Shown one piece after another: positions 1-5,724 of a stretch of 6,464 bases of DNA. The first letter of the stretch is position 1. Each line of letters begins with the position of its first letter. The stretch lies in contig DAOUWN010000131.1 of assembly GCA_030667105.1 (NCBI GenBank), forward strand, positions 1 to 6,464, given 5' to 3'. Both the position numbers and the translations under genes were made by a program. Source of the stretch: Deltaproteobacteria bacterium (GTDB taxonomy: Bacteria; Desulfobacterota; Desulfobacteria; C00003060). The notes beneath the pieces are model-generated. The model was not told where the DNA came from, ran no database searches, and was given only the letters and a program-made list of their open reading frames with translations.

Positions 1-891
1 ATCGTCGCGATACCATCTGGGTGATTTAAGCGCAGCACTGTTAACAGCATCACCGCACCTGTAGGCTTTCATAGCATCAGCCATTTCCTCGTTCATTTGG
101 TCATGCAAAGACATAAGCACCTCACGAGATGCGGTATTTATGTTGATTTTTCCATCAGTGGCAACAAAAACAGTAAGATGTTCGATAATGTCGTCGAAAA
201 GATCACTTACGCTAGAGTGTCCTTCCTCTTCCGGCATATCGTCATCAGATTCAATTACCTTAGAGAGGCTTTCAGGGCGGAGCCCCTCTATCAACCTCAA
301 TTCATTAAGCGAATATAACGGCCCGTTCTTGCTATTATCTTCCGAGAAATCAAAAGGAGTACGGTTATCGACATCGGTATCAATCCAGTTAAGTATGGTA
401 TACCATGGAGGCGATGTATCTTCATAATAAATTGACTTAAGCCCAAATTCACCCAGATATCTTTTCAGCAGCGATTCCACTTGAGTTTTCCCTAGTTTAG
501 CTTCCATCTCAGGAAGACTATTCAGTTGTATCTTGCCGCACTCATCGATAATTTCAAATTCACAGTTCTCCAATAGTTTGAATTTGCCCAGTGAACAGGG
601 GGATAGCTCTTCCAATTCGTCACATATCTCCTCTATTTCTGTCCCTTCTTGATTTAGTTTTAGCTCGAAAAGCGTAGTTACCTCTGGGGAATCGTCCTCC
701 ATTAATATAGCCAAAGCACAGGATATCCCCGATTTTGCTGTATACAAGGCTTTTAGTTCGTTTTCATTGGCAGCCGATGACATAACATGAGTGCGCATGG
801 TTCTGTTGAATTGAATAGTAAAGGCAACAATCAAGCTTACAACCAAGATAGTCAAAATAAGCGCTATGCCACGATTATTTCGCAAAACCAT
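1..891 (-). CDS. gspK: Type II secretion minor pseudopilin GspK (partial, C-terminus off the left edge)
   Basis: The frame is open from the ATG at 891-889 to position 1, giving 297 codons with no stop, so the C-terminus is missing. GspK caps the tip of the T2SS pseudopilus with GspI and GspJ. The leader MVLRNNRG is followed by the hydrophobic helix IALILTILVVSLIVAF, with cleavage expected after Gly8. Mature residue +5 is Leu13, not Glu, as is usual for GspK. Family-like segments follow: DECGKIQLNSL (116-126), WIDTDVDNRTP (169-179), PLYSLNELRLIEGLRPE (191-207) and INTASREVL (251-259, the helix-hairpin-helix-like part). The visible end has SPRWYRD (290-296), which resembles GspK proteins I remember from Desulfobacterota. 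Oddities are an acidic run at 214-223 and six cysteines. The ATG shares its A with the gspJ stop (TAATG). An in-frame TTG at 897 is an alternative start and sits at a better distance from AAGGA. The assignment is firm; perhaps a few dozen residues are missing. Confidence 0.93.
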   Translation of the reverse strand, partial: MVLRNNRGIALILTILVVSLIVAFTIQFNRTMRTHVMSSAANENELKALYTAKSGISCALAILMEDDSPEVTTLFELKLNQEGTEIEEICDELEELSPCSLGKFKLLENCEFEIIDECGKIQLNSLPEMEAKLGKTQVESLLKRYLGEFGLKSIYYEDTSPPWYTILNWIDTDVDNRTPFDFSEDNSKNGPLYSLNELRLIEGLRPESLSKVIESDDDMPEEEGHSSVSDLFDDIIEHLTVFVATDGKININTASREVLMSLHDQMNEEMADAMKAYRCGDAVNSAALKSPRWYRDD

Positions 892-1604
892 TACCAAGGG
901 TCGCTATCCTTTTGTTTGACTTGCACCTGGAGTGCTATGGATGTAGAAAACTTGAACGGGGTTTCTGGATCTGAAGGGTTCACAAACTCAAGGGAAACAG
1001 AGACCTTTTTCGGAAACGCACCTTCTTCGGATGACGAGTCCCAACTGTCGTACTCCTCCCCCTCATCGTTGTAATACTTGAAGTCTACAGAGACCAAGTT
1101 GTTGCAAACGGGATAAGCAGGAGGCTCGATGGGTTCTTCTCCATATACCCGACCATAGATACTGTCGGTATGTAATACGTCCTTTCGTCTAAGAGGAAAA
1201 GGTTTATCGTCGGCCAGGTTTTGTTCCCCGCTGTATGTGATGACTGCCAACTGCCCGGATTCTTTCTCCTTGCCAAAACTGAGGTGTGCCTTTGCCGTAA
1301 ACTTCATCTCAGTAGATTCTCCCACGAACTTAGGCGATTCCGGATCCGAGGATTCACTATCTTTTTCGGTTCCAGGAGTATAGGCATAGACCGATTGAAG
1401 GTCCTCACTCATTCTTTCAAAGGCAATCCGAGCCATCTGGTAAACCTCGGCCTGAGATTCGGTTTCTCCTATAATGCGAAATGTCCCTGAATAGGAGGCA
1501 AACACTGTTGAAAGGACTGTGACAAGTATAAAAATGGAAATCAAAACCTCCAGGAGGGTAAAGCCGCCTCGTAAGGTCATATGCATGGAATTTGAATGAT
1601 TCAT
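891..1604 (-). CDS. gspJ: Type II secretion minor pseudopilin GspJ
   Basis: This 237-residue protein is a minor pseudopilin of the T2SS pseudopilus tip, where GspJ forms a complex with GspI and GspK. The leader MNHSNSMHMTLRGG ends at Gly14, followed by FTLLEVLISIFILVTVL, with Glu19 at mature position +5. The long C-terminal domain, with its beta-rich periplasmic look (for example VSVDFKYYNDEGEEYD and KKVSVSLEF), fits GspJ, the larger of the pseudopilins with a +5 Glu. The segment QMARIAFERMSEDLQSVY is the expected helix continuation. A charged Glu/Asp/Ser-rich stretch (about 79-89) looks like a surface loop. I chose the ATG at 1604, which overlaps the gspI stop by one base (TGATG). A TTG directly before it (1607) would also be in frame. 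No good Shine-Dalgarno sequence is seen, so translation is probably coupled to gspI. Confidence 0.93.
   Translation of the reverse strand: MNHSNSMHMTLRGGFTLLEVLISIFILVTVLSTVFASYSGTFRIIGETESQAEVYQMARIAFERMSEDLQSVYAYTPGTEKDSESSDPESPKFVGESTEMKFTAKAHLSFGKEKESGQLAVITYSGEQNLADDKPFPLRRKDVLHTDSIYGRVYGEEPIEPPAYPVCNNLVSVDFKYYNDEGEEYDSWDSSSEEGAFPKKVSVSLEFVNPSDPETPFKFSTSIALQVQVKQKDSDPW
907..911 (-). promoter_or_regulatory. Probable gspK ribosome binding site, spacing favours a TTG start
   Basis: AAGGA at 911-907 inside the end of gspJ is the only Shine-Dalgarno-like sequence near the gspK start. It lies 9 bases before an in-frame TTG (897-895) but 15 bases before the ATG (891-889). By spacing the TTG is better; by codon strength and the stop-start overlap the ATG is better. 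The two choices differ by only two leader residues, which are removed on processing. Confidence 0.4.
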
Positions 1605-2014
1605 CAATCTTTTGGCCGAACAAGTCGATAATACTCCAAACGGTACTTGTATCTATCATTGTCACCTCGGCCCACGGTCAAGACTATTTTTTTTAAATGC
1701 CGGGAGGCTTCCGGAAATTTTGCCAATGTGGCGTCACTAACCACAGATTCCCACCGATAACCTGGAAAATTTTCCCCAAAATCACCTGCATCAGAAAACA
1801 AGTCATCCGAATCTTTAGCCTCAATGTCGGCCATTTTACTTTGAGCCAGAAAAGCCGCTGTTGTGGCAAATTTTGCCTCACTAGCCAGGGAAACACTTTG
1901 CGATTGCGAACCAATTGCCGCCACTAGGGCTATGGCAATAATAGCCACGGCAATCATGACTTCCAGGAGTGTAAAACCGGGAGGTTTGTTGGACTGTAAT
2001 CTCTTAGTCTCCAT
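1604..2014 (-). CDS. gspI: Type II secretion minor pseudopilin GspI
   Basis: This 136-residue protein is the minor pseudopilin that nucleates the tip complex with GspJ and GspK. The leader METKRLQSNKPPG ends at Gly13 and is followed by FTLLEVMIAVAIIAIALVA, with Glu18 at mature position +5. Typical GspI marks follow: AAFLAQSKMADIEA (53-66) and a GDFGENFPGYRWE segment (77-89), close to the family pattern of an acidic/Gly stretch before PGYRWE. The mature length of about 123 residues is normal for GspI. The ATG at 2014 was preferred to the adjacent TTG at 2017 because GGA at 2024-2022 lies 7 bases upstream. It begins 17 bases after the gspH stop, and its TGA overlaps the gspJ start. Confidence 0.94.
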   Translation of the reverse strand: METKRLQSNKPPGFTLLEVMIAVAIIAIALVAAIGSQSQSVSLASEAKFATTAAFLAQSKMADIEAKDSDDLFSDAGDFGENFPGYRWESVVSDATLAKFPEASRHLKKIVLTVGRGDNDRYKYRLEYYRLVRPKD

Positions 2015-2021
2015 CAACTAT

Positions 2022-2024
2022 TCC
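2022..2024 (-). promoter_or_regulatory. Short Shine-Dalgarno sequence deciding the gspI start
   Basis: GGA at 2024-2022 sits 7 bases before the ATG at 2014 and only 4 before the in-frame TTG at 2017. This favours the ATG. The motif is short, so the support is modest. Confidence 0.4.
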
Positions 2025-2031
2025 ATGATGA

Positions 2032-2610
2032 TTACAATTGCGAGGAAAACGAACCTGATTCCATGCCATCTATGTCTATATACTCGTCATATGTCTTTAC
2101 GGCGCTGAGGAATGGGCTCAACACGATAGTATGCGCATTGTCGGCCTTCGTTCCAATATGTATCACAGCAGGTTCTATGTATCCCTTTTTAGTAAAGCGG
2201 ACAAGCACATTGCCCATACTTTGCTTGCCTGAGCCCTGGAGTTGAACATCGAGGATACGTATGTTGCCGGGGAGAGTGAATACCTTCTGCCTGCCTTGCT
2301 CCTTTTTCTCTATTGTTGAGTCTTCCTTTGGACTCAGTGCTTCCCACCAATATTGGTTCGATTCTATATCGAAGTGAAGCTGGTAGTCCATTTGTTCTTG
2401 AACTGCCTGGACCCTGTATTCTCGTACTTTTCCGATCAACCGCCGGGTGGCTGTTTTTAGATCATCGGACAAAAAAGAATCCTGAACTCGCGGCATGGTC
2501 AGCGCAAGCATAATGCCAATCAGAAAGACAACTACAGTCAGTTCAATGAGTGTGTAGGCTCTGGTGTTGCGGAGCATGCGGCGAAGGGCTCCATTGGAAT
2601 AGAATTCCAT
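2032..2610 (-). CDS. gspH: Type II secretion minor pseudopilin GspH
   Basis: This 192-residue pseudopilin lies in the gspH position between gspG and gspI. The predicted mature N-terminus is YTLIELTVVVFLIGIMLALT, with Glu23 at mature position +5. The residue before the cut is Ala18, not the usual Gly. The helix runs on into a soluble domain (LKTATRRLIGKVREYRVQA, then alternating strands such as QLHFDIESNQYWWE and NVLVRFTKKGYIEPAVIHIG), as in GspH/FimT-like proteins. The start is uncertain. The ATG at 2610 gives an 18-residue leader with GGAGGA 14 bases upstream, overlapping the gspG end. An ATG at 2577 gives a 7-residue leader (MLRNTRA), nearer the family norm, with GGAG 11 bases upstream. The frame stays open into gspG up to about 2883, but that part is a shadow of gspG. 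Confidence 0.88.
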   Translation of the reverse strand: MEFYSNGALRRMLRNTRAYTLIELTVVVFLIGIMLALTMPRVQDSFLSDDLKTATRRLIGKVREYRVQAVQEQMDYQLHFDIESNQYWWEALSPKEDSTIEKKEQGRQKVFTLPGNIRILDVQLQGSGKQSMGNVLVRFTKKGYIEPAVIHIGTKADNAHTIVLSPFLSAVKTYDEYIDIDGMESGSFSSQL

Positions 2611-2620
2611 TAGACGGAGA

Positions 2621-3121
2621 CTATTCCTCCAGTTCCCAGTTGTTAATATCCGCATTTTCCTCCTCACCGCCTGGTTGTCCGTCTTTGGCGTATGAGATAA
2701 GGTCAAAGTCGCTGTTGACACCGGGTGAGAGATACACGAACTCGTTACCCCAGGGGTCCTTCGGCACCTTGCCCTTTTCCAGGTAACCTCCCTTGCGCCA
2801 GTGCTTGGCAAGTTCACCGACCTCGGGACCTTCCACCAGGGCGTGAAGACCTTGCTCGGTGGTAGGATAAGATCCATTGTCAAGCTTGTATAGCTTGAGC
2901 GCTGTTTCGATGCTTTCGATCTGGACTCGCGCCTTCATGCGTCTGGCTTCTTCAGGCCTTCCCATGATCCTCGGGATGATGAGGCCCGCCAGAATACCCA
3001 GGATTACGATGACCACCATGAGCTCGATCAGCGTAAAACCTGGATGAAATTTTGGACGCTTTGTCCAAAATTTCATAAATCGCGGCTTTGCCGCTCTAAA
3101 GAACGAACTTACTTTTTTCAT
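2621..3121 (-). CDS. gspG: Type II secretion major pseudopilin GspG
   Basis: This 166-residue protein is the main subunit of the T2SS pseudopilus. Cleavage is expected after Gly28, giving the mature start FTLIELMVVIVILGILAGLI with Glu33 at +5. Hallmarks are all present: IPRIMGRPEEAR (49-60), ALKLYKLDNGSYPTTEQGL (74-92), VPKDPWGNEFVYLSPG (119-134) and the C-terminal loop SYAKDGQPGGEEENADINNW (143-162). In GspG that loop binds a structural calcium ion; Asp147 and Asp158 are the likely carboxylate ligands by analogy. The leader is long at 28 residues, and its coding DNA holds two hairpins (3044-3076 and 3082-3094). The ATG at 3121 has AAGGAG 11 bases upstream; an internal ATG at 3076 would give a 13-residue leader but has no Shine-Dalgarno sequence. 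It lies 134 bases after gspF, the widest gap here. Confidence 0.96.
   Translation of the reverse strand: MKKVSSFFRAAKPRFMKFWTKRPKFHPGFTLIELMVVIVILGILAGLIIPRIMGRPEEARRMKARVQIESIETALKLYKLDNGSYPTTEQGLHALVEGPEVGELAKHWRKGGYLEKGKVPKDPWGNEFVYLSPGVNSDFDLISYAKDGQPGGEEENADINNWELEE
3044..3076 (-). repeat. Perfect 14-bp inverted repeat inside the gspG leader
   Basis: The arms ATGAAATTTTGGAC (3044-3057) and GTCCAAAATTTCAT (3063-3076) are exact reverse complements around a 5-base loop. The whole element is in frame within gspG and encodes most of the segment MKFWTKRPKFHP, which lies before the prepilin-peptidase site and so would be cut off. The alternative gspG ATG (3076-3074) forms the outer end of the stem. 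A perfect stem of this length in coding DNA is unlikely by chance. Confidence 0.85.
3082..3094 (-). repeat. Small GC-rich hairpin in the gspG leader
   Basis: GCGGC (3082-3086) and GCCGC (3090-3094) flank a 3-base loop, coding for the Arg-Ala-Ala-Lys-Pro part of the gspG leader. It stands 5 bases from the 14-bp stem and may be part of the same element. Alone a 5-bp stem would not be remarkable. Confidence 0.5.
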
Positions 3122-3132
3122 AGCATTACCAG

Positions 3133-3138
3133 CTCCTT
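3133..3138 (-). promoter_or_regulatory. gspG ribosome binding site
   Basis: AAGGAG at 3138-3133 lies 11 bases before the ATG at 3121. It is the strongest Shine-Dalgarno sequence among the pseudopilin genes and fits a highly made major subunit. It supports the long-leader start over the internal ATG at 3076. Confidence 0.65.
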
Positions 3139-3150
3139 TTCTGGCTAAAG

Positions 3151-3173
3151 TGGTCCGCCTGGGCGGATTACCA
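3151..3173. repeat. Palindrome 1 of the gspF-gspG spacer
   Basis: TCCGCC (3154-3159) and GGCGGA (3162-3167) are inverted around 2 bases. In RNA the innermost pair would open to leave a 4-base loop. TGG (3151-3153) and CCA (3171-3173) can extend the stem across three unpaired bases. It lies 13 bases upstream of the gspG ribosome binding site. Confidence 0.6.
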
Positions 3174-3186
3174 TGCCGTCTGTTTG

Positions 3187-3205
3187 CGGACTTCTTGCGA
3201 GTCCG
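3187..3205. repeat. Palindrome 2 of the gspF-gspG spacer
   Basis: CGGACT (3187-3192) and AGTCCG (3200-3205) form a perfect 6-bp stem with a 7-base loop. No T-run follows, so it does not look like a terminator. Confidence 0.6.
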
Positions 3206-3210
3206 TCAAA

Positions 3211-3223
3211 GTGGCGTAGCCAC
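3211..3223. repeat. Palindrome 3 of the gspF-gspG spacer
   Basis: GTGGC (3211-3215) and GCCAC (3219-3223) form a 5-bp stem with a 3-base loop. It is preceded by CAAAGTGG, similar to TAAAGTGG just before palindrome 1, so the two may derive from related units. Confidence 0.5.
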
Positions 3224-3228
3224 GTTAT

Positions 3229-3264
3229 ATAAGATAGCTTCACAAAGGGAAGCAGCTATCTTAT
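3229..3264 (-). repeat. 11-bp inverted repeat over the gspF stop codon
   Basis: ATAAGATAGCT (3229-3239) and AGCTATCTTAT (3254-3264) are exact reverse complements with a 14-base loop. In RNA an alternative fold uses an 8-bp outer stem plus an inner GCTTC/GAAGC stem. The arm at 3254-3264 contains the gspF stop codon (3258-3256), so the structure begins inside the last codons of gspF. It is AU-rich at the base and is not followed by a U-run. It could be a 3'-end stabilising or processing structure. Confidence 0.7.
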
Positions 3265-4488
3265 CATCTGGTTCATTTCAAAAATCGGAAGCAGTATGGA
3301 AATCACGATAAACCCGACTACGAGTCCCATTGTCAGGATCATGACAGGTTCCAGCAGGGAAGTCATAGCCATGATTTGAGATTCCACATCTTTTTCATAT
3401 GTGTCGGCTATTTTTTGCAGCATCGCCTCCAGTTCCCCACTCTGCTCGCCCACTGATATCATCTGTACGGCAATAGGAGGAAACCACTGGCTTCGTCTGA
3501 GGGGCATAGCCAGGCTCTTTCCTGACTCAATTTCTTCGGTAGCGTTATCGATGTCTTCAGCAATCAATATGTTATTGACTATGTTTCTGACGATATCAAG
3601 GGCAGTAAGAAGAGGAACGCCGCTTTCGAGCAATGTCCCAAGGGTCCGGGCAAATCGGGCCAGAGCGATCTTTTGGTTGACGTTTCCAAGAACAGGAATC
3701 TTGAGCTTGATCTTGTCCCGAACATATCGACCCCTTGATGTCTTAATGAGCTGTTTGACCGCAATAACAGCGCCCACCCCGGCCAACACGACAGCCCACC
3801 AGAACGACTTGAGAAAGGAGCTAAGGCAGATCAGCGCTACGGTGGGCAGCGGCAGGGTGTGATGCATCTCGCTGAACACTTGAGTGATATTCGGCACAAT
3901 AAAGGTAATCAGAAAAAACAGGACAAGGCTTCCGATAAGACACATAAAGACGGGGTAAGCCAAAGCTGCCTTGAAACGCCCCCTCAGTGTCTCTTGACGT
4001 TCGCCATATTCTGCCAGGCGAGCCAGCACCACGTCAAGTGACCCAGAAGCCTCCCCGGCCCGGACCATATTCACATAGATGTTTGAAAATAGTTTGGGAT
4101 GTTGAGAGATAGCAAATGCAAGGCTGTTTCCTTCGTTGACGGATTCCTTGATTTGGGCCAGGTTTTTTTTCAGCAACGGGTTTACAATCTGGGATAATAA
4201 GGCATCCAGGGCTCCCACCAGAGGAACGCCGGCCGCCAAGAGTATGGAAAGTTGTCTCGTCATGACAGAGACTTCCCCGGGTTTCACCCTTTTGAAGAGT
4301 CTCGAGACTGAAACCGGACCGGAGGAAAGACCCGTGGGCGCAGAAACTGAGGCAGACTCTTTCACCTCCACAGGAAACATTCCCGAGCCTCTGAGCTTCT
4401 GGCGAGCGGCCACTGGGCTGTCGGCATCTATGATGCCGTTCGAGCTTTTACCGGACGTGTCAAGGGCTGTATATTCGAAAACAGGCAT
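3256..4488 (-). CDS. gspF: Type II secretion inner-membrane platform protein GspF
   Basis: This 410-residue protein is full length for GspF, the polytopic inner-membrane protein of the T2SS assembly platform that works with the ATPase GspE and with GspL/GspM. The start MPVFEYTALDTSGK is typical of the family. Two homologous T2SSF domains are seen, at about 75-198 (TRQLSILLAAGVPL, then VRAGEASGSLDVVLARLAEY) and about 276-402 (ARFARTLGTLLESGVPLLTA, then ISVGEQSGELEAML). Membrane segments are near 178-200, 215-245 and 378-402. The C-terminus FEMNQMIR matches the family ending. The ATG at 4488 was chosen on homology; the frame extends to a TTG at 4503 with nothing GspF-like in the added residues. 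No clear Shine-Dalgarno sequence is seen. It begins 30 bases after the rnd stop, where gspE would commonly be found. Confidence 0.96.
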   Translation of the reverse strand: MPVFEYTALDTSGKSSNGIIDADSPVAARQKLRGSGMFPVEVKESASVSAPTGLSSGPVSVSRLFKRVKPGEVSVMTRQLSILLAAGVPLVGALDALLSQIVNPLLKKNLAQIKESVNEGNSLAFAISQHPKLFSNIYVNMVRAGEASGSLDVVLARLAEYGERQETLRGRFKAALAYPVFMCLIGSLVLFFLITFIVPNITQVFSEMHHTLPLPTVALICLSSFLKSFWWAVVLAGVGAVIAVKQLIKTSRGRYVRDKIKLKIPVLGNVNQKIALARFARTLGTLLESGVPLLTALDIVRNIVNNILIAEDIDNATEEIESGKSLAMPLRRSQWFPPIAVQMISVGEQSGELEAMLQKIADTYEKDVESQIMAMTSLLEPVMILTMGLVVGFIVISILLPIFEMNQMIR

Positions 4489-4518
4489 GTCGTATGTTAA
4501 CAATACCAGTAGGCTGTG

Positions 4519-5724
4519 TCAACTCTGCGTGGCACCGCGGAGCACCTGGACGATCTCTTGTCCCAATGTCTCCCTTTGCCATATTTTCATGCCAGGTATT
4601 GCCTTCAGGCCATCTGTGTCCTTTGGGTTGCCTTCCGCGAGGGCATCAAGCAACAGATTGTTGCAAACCAGACCGGATTCCATTTCGAGTTCTCTTGCCT
4701 TTTTGTCGCGCCAGTTTTTCAGGCGCTTTAAGCGGGCTTGTTTTTCTGGATTGCGAGGGGGACGTGGGGTTCTGGGATAGGATGGCAAGCAGTCCTCAGA
4801 CATTGCAAGACCACTCTTGATGGCCCCTAACACGCCTTTTGCATAGCGTCTCATAAAATCGGCCGGGAGCCGAGGTGTCTTCATTAAGGCTGAATACTCA
4901 GTGGGTCTTGTCTTGACCAGTTCATTTATCACTTGATTCCCAAATAGTTTGAAGGGCGGTCTGTCTTGTTGCATGGCCTTGCCTTCACGGAAGACTAGCA
5001 GTCCTTCAAGGATGGCCAGATCCCTCTGCGTCATCTTGCCTGCTCCTTTGAACCGCTTAAACAGGGGCGTTTCCCTCAACTGGCGAGGTGAGGAAGAACA
5101 AGTTTGTCCATTGGCCGGCCGGAAAGCCGAGTTAGCCTTGACACCCATGGCACATTGAAGTGAGAGAAGTTTACCTTCTTCTATCACCCAACTTAGCCTT
5201 CCTTTGGATTTTAGTTGCAGTTCTAATTCGCGATAAAGCGTAATGAGGTGCGCTGTGTCATGGGCTGCATAGAGAAGCATATCTTGGCTCAGAGGTCTCT
5301 TTGACCAGTTGGCCCTTTGATACTTCTTGATCAAATGGATACCAAAACGCTTTTTGAGTACAGCGGCAAGGCCCACCTCCTTTTCTCCTATGAATTGCGA
5401 GGCCACCATGGTGTCAAACACATTGTTTGCTTTGATGGCAAAATCGCGGAAAATGGAACGTAGATCGTAATCAGCGCCGTGGAATATTTTCTTGATTCTG
5501 TCCGTGGTAAAGAGAGGTTGCAAGACATCCATGGTTTGTATCGCAAGGGGGTCGATCACAAAGGTGTAATGATCCGTAGATATCTGGACAAGGCATACCT
5601 TTGGAAAATAGTGATGTAATGAATCTGCCTCAATATCGACGGCCAAAACCTCTTCTCTGGCCAGTTGTTTGCTGAGGGACTTTAGATCAGATAAGGTTTC
5701 AATCAATCGGAATTCCGGAACCAC
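4519..5724 (-). CDS. rnd: Ribonuclease D (DEDDy 3'-5' exoribonuclease)
   Basis: This 401-residue protein matches RNase D, a cytoplasmic 3'-5' exonuclease that trims tRNA precursors and other stable RNAs. All DEDDy catalytic residues are visible: Asp30 and Glu32 (AVDIEADS, Exo I), Asp87 (FHGADYDLRSIF, Exo II), and Tyr152 and Asp156 (LLYAAHDTAHL, Exo III). The exonuclease domain covers about 5-180. A first HRDC domain runs about 219-308 (for example MTQRDLAILEGLLVFRE) and a second, weaker one about 328-397 (GLVCNNLLLDALA, GMKIWQRETLG). The length is near the usual 370-400, with a Ser/Cys-containing linker at about 195-218. The start is GTG, supported by AAAGGGGG just upstream; the first internal Met (65) would destroy Exo I. 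Its first 26 bases overlap the EI24 gene, and gspF follows after 30 bases. Confidence 0.94.
   Translation of the reverse strand: MVPEFRLIETLSDLKSLSKQLAREEVLAVDIEADSLHHYFPKVCLVQISTDHYTFVIDPLAIQTMDVLQPLFTTDRIKKIFHGADYDLRSIFRDFAIKANNVFDTMVASQFIGEKEVGLAAVLKKRFGIHLIKKYQRANWSKRPLSQDMLLYAAHDTAHLITLYRELELQLKSKGRLSWVIEEGKLLSLQCAMGVKANSAFRPANGQTCSSSPRQLRETPLFKRFKGAGKMTQRDLAILEGLLVFREGKAMQQDRPPFKLFGNQVINELVKTRPTEYSALMKTPRLPADFMRRYAKGVLGAIKSGLAMSEDCLPSYPRTPRPPRNPEKQARLKRLKNWRDKKARELEMESGLVCNNLLLDALAEGNPKDTDGLKAIPGMKIWQRETLGQEIVQVLRGATQS

Noticed and set aside
97..427. Two overlapping plus-strand frames near the left edge
   Set aside because: The minus strand here codes for GspK with several family motifs and no stop, so these frames are antisense shadows.
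2616..2630. Hairpin GGAG/CTCC masking the gspH ribosome binding site
   Set aside because: Only four base pairs with a 7-base loop; too short to claim regulation.
2611..2883. Upstream extension of the gspH reading frame through gspG, giving a 283-residue protein
   Set aside because: The added residues have no pseudopilin features and overlap the well-supported gspG in another frame. They would also put a long polar stretch before the prepilin leader. It is a shadow, not a fusion or frameshift.
3181..3209. Promoter for gspG: TTGACG (3209-3204) with a 17-base spacer
   Set aside because: The -35 box is good but the hexamer at -10 is CAAACA, matching TATAAT at only two positions, and the spacer is taken up by palindrome 2. 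Transcript-start mapping could reverse this.
3229..3264. Rho-independent terminator after gspF
   Set aside because: The stem is AU-rich and is followed by TATAACG with no run of U on the RNA. Treating it as a terminator would also cut the operon before gspG without a good promoter to restart it.
3401..3862. Plus-strand reading frame of 153 codons inside gspF
   Set aside because: It is entirely antisense to the second half of gspF, with low-complexity composition expected of a shadow frame.
891..4488. Type IV pilus rather than type II secretion genes
   Set aside because: GspG carries the VPxDPWG segment and the C-terminal calcium-loop pattern, a GspK without Glu at +5 is present, and the F-G-H-I-J-K order is that of T2SS. 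No pilT, pilM-Q or pilC-type arrangement is seen.
4136..4780. Plus-strand reading frame of 214 codons across the gspF-rnd junction
   Set aside because: It is antisense to two clear genes, covers the start of gspF and the end of rnd, and its translation shows no recognisable domain.
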